Shown here: positions 8,273 through 16,695 of the stretch, in pieces
Layout of the letters: every line of letters starts with the position of its first letter
Numbering within the stretch: position 1 is the stretch's first letter
NCBI GenBank assembly: GCA_019635275.1
Contig: JAHBZV010000014.1
Coordinates: 1-59,347 of the forward strand
DNA from: Burkholderiaceae bacterium
GTDB lineage: Bacteria > Pseudomonadota > Gammaproteobacteria > Burkholderiales > Burkholderiaceae_E
Direction: 5' to 3'
Length of the DNA: 59,347 bases
Notes under the pieces: generated by a model
Databases searched by the model: none
Told to the model about the DNA's origin: nothing
What the model saw: the letters and a program-made list of their open reading frames with translations, nothing else
Made by a program: the position numbers and the translations under genes

Positions 8273-9001
8273 ATGCGGATCGTCGTCGCACCCGATGCCG
8301 AAGCGGCCGCGCGCCGCGGGGCGGCCTTCGTCGCGCGCCGGGCCGCTCAGGCGGTGCGCGCGCGAGGTCGCTTCGCGCTGGCGCTCAGCGGCGGCCGGAC
8401 GCCGTTGCCGATGCTGGAGTGGCTGGCCCTCGAGTCGATCGACTGGAGCCGCGTCGAGTTGTTCCAGGTCGACGAGCGTGCGGCGCCGCGCGGCAGCGGC
8501 GAGCGCAACCTGAACGACCTCGAACGACTGCTGGTGTCCCGGGTGCCGATTCCTCGCACGCAGGTGCACCCGATGCCGGTCGACAGGCCCGACCTGTCGG
8601 CGGCGGCCTCAGCCTATGCCGGGGCACTGGCCGATACGCTGGGCGAGCCGCCGGTGTTCGACCTGGTCCACCTGGGTCTGGGCGAGGACGGGCACACCGC
8701 ATCGCTGATGCCCGGCGACCCGGCAGCGCGCGTCGTCGATGCCTGGGTGTCGGCCACCGCCGCGCATGGCGGATGGCGGCGCATGACGCTGACCCTGCCC
8801 GCGATCGACGCAGCCCGTCGCGTGCTGTGGCTGGCCTGCGGCGCATCGAAGGCGGCGATGCTCGAGCGGCTGGTGCTCGGCGATCGGGCAATTCCCGCCG
8901 GGCTGGTTCGCCGCGATCGCGCCTGCGTCGTCGCTGACGAGGCGGCGGCGGCGCTGCTGCCGCGTCCGGGCGACGCCGTCGGGGAGCGCGCGCGACGATG
9001 A
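8273..9001 (+). CDS. pgl: 6-phosphogluconolactonase
   Basis: 242 residues, DevB/SOL-type lactonase of the glucosamine-6-phosphate isomerase fold. It hydrolyses the lactone made by Zwf. Motifs: SGGRTP (39-44), QVDERAAP (65-72) and GLGEDGHTASL (135-145), the last containing the catalytic His. ATG 8273 lies 10 bases after the zwf stop with GAGGAG before it. The stop overlaps the next gene's start (ATGA at 8998-9001), indicating translational coupling to the kinase. Confidence 0.95.
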   Translation: MRIVVAPDAEAAARRGAAFVARRAAQAVRARGRFALALSGGRTPLPMLEWLALESIDWSRVELFQVDERAAPRGSGERNLNDLERLLVSRVPIPRTQVHPMPVDRPDLSAAASAYAGALADTLGEPPVFDLVHLGLGEDGHTASLMPGDPAARVVDAWVSATAAHGGWRRMTLTLPAIDAARRVLWLACGASKAAMLERLVLGDRAIPAGLVRRDRACVVADEAAAALLPRPGDAVGERARR

Positions 9002-9753
9002 AGATCCTCGTCGTCGACGTAGGCGGCCATCACGTCAAGCTGCTCGCCAGCGGCGTCACCGAGCCGCGCGCCTTCGCGTCGGGAGGCCGCCTGTCGCCGC
9101 AGCAGATGGTGCGCGGCACCCTCGATGCGAGCCGCGACTGGCGCTATGAGGTCGTCTCGATCGGGTACCCGGGCCCGGTGCTGCACGGCAGGCCGGTACG
9201 CGAGCCGCACAACCTCGGCCGCGGCTGGGTCGGCTTCGATTTCGAGGCGGCGCTCGGGCGCCCGGTGAAGCTGGTCAACGACGCGGCGATGCAGGCAATC
9301 GGCAGCTACGAGGGCGGCACGATGCTGTTCCTCGGGCTGGGCACCGGTCTGGGCTCGGCGCTGATGGTCGATGGGCGCGTCGAGGCGATGGAGCTCGCGC
9401 ACCTGCCGTACCGCAAAGGACGCAGCTACGAAGACTATGTCGGTGCGCGCGGCCTGGAGCGGCTCGGCACGAAGAAGTGGCGCAAGGCCGTCCTCGACGT
9501 GGTCGAGACGCTTCGCGCCGCACTGCGGCCGGACTACGTGGTGCTCGGCGGCGGCAATGCGCGCAAGCTCGAGGCGCAGGCGCTGCCCGCGGACGTGCGG
9601 CTCGGCGACAACGCCAACGCGTTCATCGGCGGCTTCCGGCTCTGGGCCGCCGCGGTGCAGGCACCGCGCGCTGCAGCGCGCGCAGGACTACACACCGGGG
9701 CGCGCACGGGGGCGCGCCCCGGGCCACGCGTGCATGCGCAGCGGAGACCATGA
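8998..9753 (+). CDS. ROK/PPGK-type glucokinase
   Basis: 251 residues of the hexokinase/actin superfamily. Phosphate-1 loop at the N-terminus (VVDVGGHHVKLL, residues 5-16), catalytic Asp95 in LVNDAAMQAIG, and phosphate-2 loop FLGLGTGLGSAL (111-122). The zinc-binding CxCGxxGC signature of repressor-type ROK proteins is absent, and there is no DNA-binding domain, so it is an enzyme. The closest subfamily by look is the polyphosphate/ATP glucokinase group; phosphate donor not determinable. Wedged with 4-base overlaps between pgl and the glucoamylase, it presumably phosphorylates the glucose released by the latter and feeds Zwf. The C-terminal 30 residues (APRAAARAG onward) are Ala/Arg/Gly-rich and probably disordered. 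Confidence 0.83.
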   Translation: MKILVVDVGGHHVKLLASGVTEPRAFASGGRLSPQQMVRGTLDASRDWRYEVVSIGYPGPVLHGRPVREPHNLGRGWVGFDFEAALGRPVKLVNDAAMQAIGSYEGGTMLFLGLGTGLGSALMVDGRVEAMELAHLPYRKGRSYEDYVGARGLERLGTKKWRKAVLDVVETLRAALRPDYVVLGGGNARKLEAQALPADVRLGDNANAFIGGFRLWAAAVQAPRAAARAGLHTGARTGARPGPRVHAQRRP

Positions 9754-12206
9754 GCTGGATCGCGGACCGCACCGACGAGCCGGCCGATGCGCCCGGCGCA
9801 CCGGGCATCGCACCCACCTGGACGAGCAGCGCCAAGGATCTCGTCGGCACGGCGCTCGGTGCGTCGCGGCTGTGGTTCACCACCGGATTCGGCATCGTCA
9901 ACGAGGTCTACTGCCCGCGCGTCGACTTGCCGCAGATCCGCGACCTCGGCTTCATCGTGGCCGACGCAGCCGGCTTCTGGGTCGAAGTGAAGCGCGCCGG
10001 CAACTACCGCATCGAGACAGCCGCGCCCGGAGTGCCGGCAGCGCGCATCGTGCATCGCCACGAGCGCTTCACGCTCGCGCTCAGGATCACGCCCGATCCG
10101 GAGCGCGACGTGCTGCTGATCGAATTGCGCCTCGACGACGCGAACGAGGCGCCAGGCGAAGCCGCGAACGGCAGCGCGCCGGGGCTGCAGCTGTACGCGC
10201 TGCTCGCGCCGCACCTGGGCGGCAGCGGTGCCGGCAACCGGGCGGAGGTGGGTCGCCACGGCTGCCGGCGTGTCCTGTGGGCCGAGCAGGGGCCGTTCGG
10301 CCTGGCGCTGGCCGCCGTCGACGAGGCGCAGCGCGACGCGTGGTTGCGCGGCAGCGCGGGCTACGTCGGCGCGAGCGATGGCTGGCAGGACTTCGACCGT
10401 CATGCGGCGATGCGCTGGGAGAATCGACGCGCCGGGCCGGGCAACGTCGCATTGATCGGCGAACTGCCGCGCCGCTGCGTGCTCGCGCTCGGACTGGCGA
10501 GCAGCCGCGAGGCGGCCGCCGCGTTGGCAATCGCCTCTCTCGCGCAGCCGTTCGAGCAGCCGTGGCAACGGCAGGTGGCGCAGTGGGCGCGCTGGCACGA
10601 GGAGCGGCCGGCGGGGCTGCCGGCCACGCTGTCGTCGCGCGTGCGCGAGCAGGTCGCGGTATCGGCGATGGTGCTGCGCGCGCACCAGGACAAGATCTAT
10701 CCTGGCGCGATCGTCGCCAGCCTGAGCGTGCCTTGGGGAAACCGGCACGACGAGCGCGGCGGCTACCACCTGGTCTGGCCGCGCGACCTGGTCGAATGCG
10801 CCGGTGCGCTGATCGCGCTCGGCGAGCTGGAGCGCGCGCGCAACGTGCTGCGCTACCTGATCGCGTCGCAGCAGCCCGATGGCCACTGGCACCAGAACCA
10901 GTGGCTCGGCGGCACGCCGTACTGGCGCGGCGTGCAGCTCGACGAGGCCGCCTTTCCGGTGCTGCTGGCAGCACTGCTCGCCGAGCGCGACGCGCTCGAC
11001 GGCATCGAGGTCGGCGACATGGCGCGCCGCGCGCTCGCCTTCATCGCGCGCACCGGCCCCGCGAGCGAACAGGATCGATGGGAAGAGGACGCCGGCGTCA
11101 ACGCGTTCACGCTGGCGGTGTGCATCGCGGCGCTAGTCTCGGGCGCACGCTTCGTCGAGCCCGGCCTGCGCGGGTTTGCGCTCGCGCTCGCCGACGACTG
11201 GAACGCGCGCATCGAAGACCTGACCGCAGTGTTCGACACCGCGCTGGCGCGGCAATTGGGCGTGCGCGGTTATTTCGTCCGCATCGCGCCGCCGGCGTCG
11301 GCGGGTGGCGCGCCGGCGCTTCATCGACGGCTGCCGATCCGCAACCGGATCGAGGCGGCACCGCCGGCCGACGAGCAGGTCGCCACCGACGTGCTGCAGT
11401 TGGTGCGCTTTGGCCTGCGCCGCGCCGACGACCCACTGATCGTCGACACCGTGCGGGTGATCGACGCGCTGCTGAAGGTCGATCTGCCCACCGGGTCGGC
11501 CTGGCGCCGCTATAGCGGCGACGGCTACGGCGAGCACGAGGACGGGGCGCCGTTCGACGGCACCGGCTGCGGCCGCCCGTGGCCGCTGCTGGTCGGCGAG
11601 CGCGGCCACTACGAGTTGCTCGCCGGGCGCGATCCGAAGCCGGCCCTCGAAGCCATGGCGGCGATGGCCGGCGGCGTCGGCATGATTCCCGAGCAGGTCT
11701 GGGACGGCGCGCCGCTGCCTTCGCTCGGGTTGCTGCCCGGCCGGCCGACCGGCTCCGCAATGCCGCTCGCCTGGGCGCACGCGGAATTCGTGAAGCTGGC
11801 GGTCTCGGCCGCGCTCGGCCGCGCCTGCGACTGCCCGTCGGCAGTGGCCGAACGCTATCGCGGCGAGCGGCCGGCGCCGCGGCTCGCGGTGTGGCTCGAA
11901 CAGGCGCGCACGCCGTCGTGCTTCGCGGGCGCCGAGCTTCTGGTGTGCCTGCGCGAGCCCGCGCTGGTGCACTGGGGCGTAGATGGCTGGCGCGAGCCGG
12001 CCGACGCGGCCACCCGGACGCTGGGGCCCGGCCTCGAGGTGGCCCGGCTGCCTACCGCGGGCCTGAAAAGCGGGCAGACGATCGAGTTTACCTGGCGCTC
12101 GAGGGAATCGGGTCGCTGGCTCGGCGCAGACCATCGACTTGCGGTGACGCCGCCGGGGCCGGGCAGCGCGCCGGCCTCGCTGAGCATCCCCGAAGGCCGG
12201 CCGTGA
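9750..12206 (+). CDS. Glycoside hydrolase family 15 glucoamylase
   Basis: 818 residues, the length of bacterial GH15 enzymes with an N-terminal beta-sandwich (about 1-280) and a C-terminal alpha/alpha toroid. It removes glucose from non-reducing ends of alpha-glucans. Catalytic-domain motifs: WPRDLVECAGAL, QLDEAAFPV with candidate general acid Glu399, WEEDAGVNAFTLAV, and RPWPLLVGERGHYEL with candidate general base Glu617. No signal peptide is visible, so it should act in the cytoplasm on glycogen or imported maltodextrin. The ATG overlaps the kinase stop (ATGA at 9750-9753). Last gene of the operon; no clear terminator follows before panD. Confidence 0.9.
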   Translation: MSWIADRTDEPADAPGAPGIAPTWTSSAKDLVGTALGASRLWFTTGFGIVNEVYCPRVDLPQIRDLGFIVADAAGFWVEVKRAGNYRIETAAPGVPAARIVHRHERFTLALRITPDPERDVLLIELRLDDANEAPGEAANGSAPGLQLYALLAPHLGGSGAGNRAEVGRHGCRRVLWAEQGPFGLALAAVDEAQRDAWLRGSAGYVGASDGWQDFDRHAAMRWENRRAGPGNVALIGELPRRCVLALGLASSREAAAALAIASLAQPFEQPWQRQVAQWARWHEERPAGLPATLSSRVREQVAVSAMVLRAHQDKIYPGAIVASLSVPWGNRHDERGGYHLVWPRDLVECAGALIALGELERARNVLRYLIASQQPDGHWHQNQWLGGTPYWRGVQLDEAAFPVLLAALLAERDALDGIEVGDMARRALAFIARTGPASEQDRWEEDAGVNAFTLAVCIAALVSGARFVEPGLRGFALALADDWNARIEDLTAVFDTALARQLGVRGYFVRIAPPASAGGAPALHRRLPIRNRIEAAPPADEQVATDVLQLVRFGLRRADDPLIVDTVRVIDALLKVDLPTGSAWRRYSGDGYGEHEDGAPFDGTGCGRPWPLLVGERGHYELLAGRDPKPALEAMAAMAGGVGMIPEQVWDGAPLPSLGLLPGRPTGSAMPLAWAHAEFVKLAVSAALGRACDCPSAVAERYRGERPAPRLAVWLEQARTPSCFAGAELLVCLREPALVHWGVDGWREPADAATRTLGPGLEVARLPTAGLKSGQTIEFTWRSRESGRWLGADHRLAVTPPGPGSAPASLSIPEGRP

Positions 12207-12251
12207 GCGGCGATGTTATAAGCTTCGCGGTATCACTCCAGCCGGCCAATC

Positions 12252-12971
12252 ATGTTTCGTCATTTCCTGAAATCGAAGATCCACCGCGCGACGGTGACCC
12301 ACTGCGAATTGCACTACGAGGGGTCGTGCGCGATCGACGAGGATCTGCTCGAGATCGCCGATATCCGCGAGAACGAGCAGGTCCACGTCTGGAACATCAA
12401 CAATGGCGAGAGGTTCGTCACCTACGCAATCCGCGGCGAGCGCGGAAGCGGAATTGTTTCGCTGAACGGCTCTGCGGCCCGGCGGGCCGCCGTGGGAGAC
12501 CTGGTCATCATCTCGACCTTCGCCGTGATCTCGGACGGCGAGCTGCATTCGCACCGACCGCGCGTGGTCTTCGTCGATGCACGCAATCGCTGCACGGGAC
12601 GAAGGACAGCGCCCCTTTGCAGGACGCGGGGGAGTGCTGAGCGGAGCTCGACAAGTGCAGTCGGCGAGTCGAAACCCGCCTCGAATCCGATGCCGACTGG
12701 CCGGACGGTCCTGCGCCGCGGGGTCCGGTCAGGTGCCCGGGCGAAGCGCATCCCGCAGCGAGGTCGCGCACAGCGCGACCGCAGTGTTCGCCTCGTCGAT
12801 CGCCTTGCCCATCAGGATGAAGCCGTGGATCTGCCGCTCGAAGCAGACGTACGTCGCCCGGTTGCCGGCGTCGCTCAGGCGCTGCGCGTATTGCAACCCT
12901 TCGTCGCGCAGCGGATCGTAACCGGCGGTCAGCAGCAGCGCCGGCGGCAGTCGGCCGAGGTCTTCGCGTAA
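12252..12971 (+). CDS. panD: Aspartate 1-decarboxylase with unusual C-terminal extension
   Basis: Residues 1-113 are a clear PanD, the pyruvoyl enzyme that makes beta-alanine for pantothenate. The self-cleavage site is Gly24-Ser25 (HYEGSC), with Lys9 and Tyr58 (RFVTYAI) conserved and the usual NNGERF and [11 protein letters not shown] segments. The family normally ends near residue 126. Here the frame stays open to residue 239 and ends at 12971, with a low-complexity Arg-rich tail that runs antisense through the last 243 bases of the convergent esterase. A stop in the other frame at 12638-12640 would give about 129 residues, so a frameshift near 12590 (real or a sequencing error) is a plausible alternative. 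The core is certain; the 3' end is not. A TATAAG at 12217 may be the -10. Confidence 0.8.
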   Translation: MFRHFLKSKIHRATVTHCELHYEGSCAIDEDLLEIADIRENEQVHVWNINNGERFVTYAIRGERGSGIVSLNGSAARRAAVGDLVIISTFAVISDGELHSHRPRVVFVDARNRCTGRRTAPLCRTRGSAERSSTSAVGESKPASNPMPTGRTVLRRGVRSGARAKRIPQRGRAQRDRSVRLVDRLAHQDEAVDLPLEADVRRPVAGVAQALRVLQPFVAQRIVTGGQQQRRRQSAEVFA

Positions 12972-13676
12972 CAGCGGCGACGCGCGCCAGTCCAGGTCGT
13001 CGGCCGGATCGACGATGTAGTGATCGTGGTAGTAAGCGACGGTCTCGCGCGTCAGCAGGTAGCCGCTGGCGTTGCGCTCGTGCGAAGGGGCGATCCGGCG
13101 CATGTCGGTGGCCGGATAGACCAGCAGCTGGAATGCCAGCGGCAGGTCGCCGGCGTCGCGCGCGGCGATCGCGACGACCGCCGCGAGATTGCCGCCGGCG
13201 CTGTCCCCGCCGACCGCGAGTCGCGCGGCGTCGATCCCGAGCGTAGACGCGTTGCGCGACACCCACCGGGCCGCTGCGAGGCTGTCGTCGACTGCGGCCG
13301 GGAAGCGGTGCTCAGGGCCCAGCCGGTAATCGACGGAGACGACTGCGCAGCCCGAGCCGTTGGCGAGTTCGCGGCACAGCGTGTCGTGCGTGTCCAGGTC
13401 GCCGATCGACCAGCCGCCGCCGTGGTAGTAGACGAGCGCCGGCAGCGTTTCGTCGGCGCGCGCCCGGTGCGGGCGATAACTGCGCATCGGGATCGGGCCG
13501 CACGGCCCTTCGCCGAGCAACTCCCGGACGGTCGAGACCTCGGGCGGCGGTGGCTGCGTGATCGCGCGACGATCCCGGTAGGCTCGGCGTGCCTCGGCGA
13601 TCGACAGCTCGTGCGTCGGCGCGATGCCGCTGCGCGCGATGGCGTCCAGCAGGGCGTGGGCTTGCGGGTCCAGCAT
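12729..13676 (-). CDS. Alpha/beta hydrolase, hormone-sensitive-lipase family esterase
   Basis: 315 residues. The HSL (family IV) signature HGGGW (85-89) forms the oxyanion hole; the nucleophile is Ser159 in GDSAGG, and the rest of the triad is Asp254 ([10 protein letters not shown]) and His284 (RQIHGF). Such enzymes hydrolyse short-chain acyl esters; the physiological substrate is unknown. No signal peptide is seen, so it is cytoplasmic. It converges on panD, whose open frame overlaps its 3' end by 243 bases. No operon partner: the next gene leftward-reading (FTR1) is about 100 bases upstream and could be co-transcribed. Confidence 0.88.
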   Translation of the reverse strand: MLDPQAHALLDAIARSGIAPTHELSIAEARRAYRDRRAITQPPPPEVSTVRELLGEGPCGPIPMRSYRPHRARADETLPALVYYHGGGWSIGDLDTHDTLCRELANGSGCAVVSVDYRLGPEHRFPAAVDDSLAAARWVSRNASTLGIDAARLAVGGDSAGGNLAAVVAIAARDAGDLPLAFQLLVYPATDMRRIAPSHERNASGYLLTRETVAYYHDHYIVDPADDLDWRASPLLREDLGRLPPALLLTAGYDPLRDEGLQYAQRLSDAGNRATYVCFERQIHGFILMGKAIDEANTAVALCATSLRDALRPGT

Positions 13677-13773
13677 CCGGCGATTGGACCACAGGCGCGG
13701 CGGATCGGCGCGGCCGGCTTCGCTCCGCGCCGCGGCCCCGGGCTGCCGGCAACCAGCCGGCCGGACGTACCCC

Positions 13774-14604
13774 TCAGCGGGCGCTGGCGGGAACCGCCGG
13801 GGCGGACGCCGACGCGGCGTCGCTGCGAATCGGCAGGGTGCGCGCCGCCGACTGCCGGTCCTTCAGCGCGCCGACGAGCAGGAAGGCAGCGGGCACCAGA
13901 AGAAGGCCGTAGGTGAGCCAGTGCCCGTAAACGCCTTCGGGCCCGTAGGGCTCGGTCGCGATGTGCCACCAGGCGTTGTCCAGGCCGGGCAGCGCGCCGG
14001 CCTCGCTGAACTCGTGGAACGCGTAGATCGCGAGCTGCACCGAGAACAGCACCATGAACACCGCGGTGACCTGGAAGAAGCGCGACAGGTTCACGCGACG
14101 CCCGTAGCGGGTCCAGGCCAACGCCATCAGCCCGGCGCAGGCGACGCCCAGCGCGCCGCCGACGAACATGTCGCCGCTGCCGCTCTGCGACGCCAGCGAC
14201 GCGAGCATCGTTGCCGTCTCGACGCCTTCGCGGCCGACCATCAGCAGCGCGAACAGGAACACCGCGGCGCCCGCGCCGAAACCGGCCTTGCCCGACAACG
14301 AATCGAGCCGCTTGCCGATCTCGCCCTTCATCTGCTTGCCGTGGCGCAGCATGTGCACGGTGCAGCCGAGCACGAGGACCATCGCAGCCGCCGCGAGCCA
14401 GCCCTCGGTGGCCGGCGTCAGCGACCCGATGCGCGCCAGCAGCACGCCCAGCGCGGCGCTCATGAACACGGCCACCGCGACGCCACCGCGCAGCGGCGCG
14501 AGCAGTGCGGCGCGACCGGTCTGGCGCAGGTACGCGGCACTGATCGCCGCGATGAGGAAGGCCTCGAGGCCTTCGCGGAAGGTGATCATCAGGGTCGCGT
14601 ACAT
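13774..14604 (-). CDS. FTR1 family high-affinity iron permease
   Basis: 276-residue membrane protein with seven hydrophobic segments. Both REGxE iron-binding motifs of the Ftr1/EfeU family are present: REGLE (10-14) in the first helix and REGVE (125-129) in the fourth. The open frame extends further upstream, but ATG 14604 (MYATLMITFREGLEAFL) is where the family starts and lies about 66 bases after the predicted transcription start. No EfeO/EfeB or P19 partner is adjacent. A Fur-like box overlaps the predicted promoter, so repression by iron is likely. The C-terminal tail (ASASAPAVPASAR) is low-complexity. Confidence 0.92.
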   Translation of the reverse strand: MYATLMITFREGLEAFLIAAISAAYLRQTGRAALLAPLRGGVAVAVFMSAALGVLLARIGSLTPATEGWLAAAAMVLVLGCTVHMLRHGKQMKGEIGKRLDSLSGKAGFGAGAAVFLFALLMVGREGVETATMLASLASQSGSGDMFVGGALGVACAGLMALAWTRYGRRVNLSRFFQVTAVFMVLFSVQLAIYAFHEFSEAGALPGLDNAWWHIATEPYGPEGVYGHWLTYGLLLVPAAFLLVGALKDRQSAARTLPIRSDAASASAPAVPASAR

Positions 14605-14676
14605 GGTGGCTCGGTGTTCGGGGTGACAACGGGTGGCCGGGGACGGCGGATTCGCCGCGGTCGGGCTTTCCACTGC

Positions 14677-14706
14677 AGTATAAACGCAAATGGTTCGCGT
14701 TTGCAA
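14677..14706 (-). promoter_or_regulatory. Putative sigma-70 promoter of the FTR1 gene
   Basis: Minus-strand TTGCAA (14706-14701) and TATACT (14682-14677) with an 18-base spacer. The Fur-like box lies across the -35 and spacer. By eye only. Confidence 0.5.
14686..14704. promoter_or_regulatory. Fur-like box upstream of the iron permease
   Basis: The 19-bp GCAAATGGTTCGCGTTTGC has arms GCAAA/TTTGC, flanked further out by GTAT (14678-14681) and ATAC (14706-14709). Size, symmetry and position over the promoter of an iron transporter fit a Fur operator. It is imperfect in the centre, so the call is an inference from context. It also lies about 100 bases before the divergent HlyD gene and could affect both. 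Confidence 0.55.
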
Positions 14707-14807
14707 TACTTTCCACATCCGCCGGTGCGACACGTCGGTGCCGGCCTGCGCCTTCCCCTGATCCTGATCGCGCGAGGCGCGCCGGCCCGGTGCTAAGCTG
14801 CCCTCGC

Positions 14808-15767
14808 ATGCGAATCCGATCGATCGCGGCTGCCGGCCTGCTGGGCGTCGTCGCCGCCTGCGGCGAGCCCGCGCCGTCGCGGCTGCAGGGCTACGCCGAG
14901 GGAGAGTTCGTGCTGGTCGGGGCGCCGTCGGCCGGCAAGCTGCTGACGTTGCGGGTCGAGCGCGGCCAGCAGGTGCGCGTCGGCCAGGCGCTGTTCACGC
15001 TCGAGCGGATCATCGAGCAGGGCGCTGCGGCCGAGGCGCAGGCGCGGGTGCAGGCGGCCGAGTCGCGGTTGGCGAACCTCGCCGCCGCCCGCCGCGCGCC
15101 CGAGATCGACGCGCTGCGCCAGCAGGTGGCCGCCGCGCAGGCCGCGCTGGCGCTGTCGGAGGCGACGCTTCGCCAGCAGCAGCGCCTGTTCGCCGACGGC
15201 TTCGTCTCGGTGGCCCGGCGCGACGAGGCGCAGGCCGCCCGCGACCGCGACGCCGCGCAACTCGCGGCCGCGCAGGCGCAGCTGCGCAGCGCGACGCAAA
15301 GCGTCGGCCGCGCCCAGGAAATCGAGGCGGCGCGCGCCGAGCTCGACGCGGCCCGCGCCGCCGAGGCGCAGGCGCGCAACCGCTACGACGACAAGTCGCT
15401 CGCCGCGCCCGCCGACAGCCTGGTCGCCGACACCTACTTCCGGGTCGGCGAGTGGGTGCCGGCCGGGGCGCCGGTAGTGAGCCTGCTGCCGCCGCAGAAC
15501 ATCAAGCTGCGCTTCTTCGTCGCCGAGCCGCAGCTCGGGCGCGTGCGCGTCGGCGACGCGGTCAGCGCGACCTGCGATGGCTGCAGCGCGCCGATCGCCG
15601 CGCGCGTGAGCTTCGTGTCGCCGAAGGCCGAGTACACGCCGCCGGTGATCTACAGCCGGGAGTCGCGCGCGAAGCTCGTGTTCCTGGTCGAGGCCAGGCC
15701 TGCGGCGGCCGACGCGACGCGACTTCATCCGGGCCAGCCGGTCGAGATCGCGCTCGGCACGCCATGA
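14808..15767 (+). CDS. HlyD/RND-type membrane fusion protein (lipoprotein)
   Basis: 319 residues. The signal peptide ends in a lipobox (LLGVVAAC, Cys18), so it is probably a lipoprotein anchored in the periplasm. It has a biotinyl/lipoyl-like half (GKLLTLRVERGQQVRVGQAL), a long Ala/Gln-rich coiled-coil hairpin (about 75-195), then the second half-motif and a beta-barrel region (LRFFVAEPQLGRVRVGDAV). This architecture matches YbhG/EmrA-like adaptors that link an inner-membrane exporter to an outer-membrane channel. The stop overlaps the ATPase start (ATGA at 15764), so adaptor, ATPase and permease form one operon. The substrate is unknown; no TolC-like gene is adjacent. Confidence 0.88.
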   Translation: MRIRSIAAAGLLGVVAACGEPAPSRLQGYAEGEFVLVGAPSAGKLLTLRVERGQQVRVGQALFTLERIIEQGAAAEAQARVQAAESRLANLAAARRAPEIDALRQQVAAAQAALALSEATLRQQQRLFADGFVSVARRDEAQAARDRDAAQLAAAQAQLRSATQSVGRAQEIEAARAELDAARAAEAQARNRYDDKSLAAPADSLVADTYFRVGEWVPAGAPVVSLLPPQNIKLRFFVAEPQLGRVRVGDAVSATCDGCSAPIAARVSFVSPKAEYTPPVIYSRESRAKLVFLVEARPAAADATRLHPGQPVEIALGTP

Positions 15768-16690
15768 GCGTCGAGCTGGTCATCGACGTCGCCGGCCTGA
15801 ACAAGCACTTCGGCGACCGCCACGTCGTGCGCGACCTCACGCTGCAGGTCCGGCACGGCGAGATCTTCGGCTTCCTGGGTCCCAATGGCAGCGGCAAGAC
15901 CACCTCGATCCGCATGCTGTGCGGCCTGCTCAGGCCCGACAGCGGGCACGGCACCTGCCTCGGCCACGACGTGATTCGCGAAACCGCGGCGATCAAGCGC
16001 GAGGTCGGCTACATGACGCAGCGCTTCTCGCTGTGGGAAGACCTGACGATCGCCGAGAACCTCGATTTCGTCGCGCGGATGTACGGGCTCGCGAAGCGCC
16101 GGGCGACCGTGTCGGCGGCGCTCGACGCACTCCGGCTCGCGGACCGGCGCAACCAGCTCGCGGGGACGCTGTCGGGCGGCTGGAAGCAGCGGCTCGCGCT
16201 GGCGGCCTGCCTGATCCATCGCCCGAAGCTGCTGCTGCTCGACGAGCCGACCGCCGGGGTCGACCCGAAGGCGCGGCGCGACTTCTGGGACGAGATCCAC
16301 CGGCTGGCTGCCGAGGGCATCACGGTGCTCGTGTCGACCCACTACATGGACGAGGCCGAGCGCTGCCACCGGCTGGCCTACATCGCCGAGGGCCGCCTGC
16401 TGGCGAGCGGCAGCGCCGACGAGGTCGTCGCCGGCCAGCGGCTGTCGGCCTGGTCGGTCAGCGGCACGGATCCGGGGACCGCGTCGCGCGAGCTCGCGCA
16501 TCTACCCGGCGTCGCGCGGATCACGCCGTTCGGCAACACGCTTCACGTGACCGGGCACGATGCCCCGCTGCTGGCGAGCAGCATGCACGCGTGGGCCGCC
16601 AGGAGCGGCGCGCGCGTCGAGCCGATCGCGCCGAGCCTCGAGGACGCGTTCATCGACCTGATGGATCGCGCGAACGGCGTGCGCGGGTGA
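15764..16690 (+). CDS. ABC-2 type exporter ATPase (YbhF-like)
   Basis: 308 residues with one nucleotide-binding domain. Walker A GPNGSGKT (39-46), signature LSGGWKQR, Walker B LLLLDEPTAGVDP and the switch histidine in STHYMDEAER. The C-terminal 80 residues form the small regulatory domain seen in drug-exporting ATPases of this class. Partner of the permease that follows and of the HlyD adaptor before it, as in the ybhGFSR arrangement of E. coli, but with one permease gene and one NBD instead of two. Efflux of amphipathic compounds is inferred from the class. Confidence 0.92.
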   Translation: MSVELVIDVAGLNKHFGDRHVVRDLTLQVRHGEIFGFLGPNGSGKTTSIRMLCGLLRPDSGHGTCLGHDVIRETAAIKREVGYMTQRFSLWEDLTIAENLDFVARMYGLAKRRATVSAALDALRLADRRNQLAGTLSGGWKQRLALAACLIHRPKLLLLDEPTAGVDPKARRDFWDEIHRLAAEGITVLVSTHYMDEAERCHRLAYIAEGRLLASGSADEVVAGQRLSAWSVSGTDPGTASRELAHLPGVARITPFGNTLHVTGHDAPLLASSMHAWAARSGARVEPIAPSLEDAFIDLMDRANGVRG

Positions 16691-16695
16691 CGCCG

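Noticed and set aside
8998-9753. ROK transcriptional repressor
   Set aside because: No N-terminal HTH and no zinc-binding CxCGxxGC motif; the context is enzymatic.
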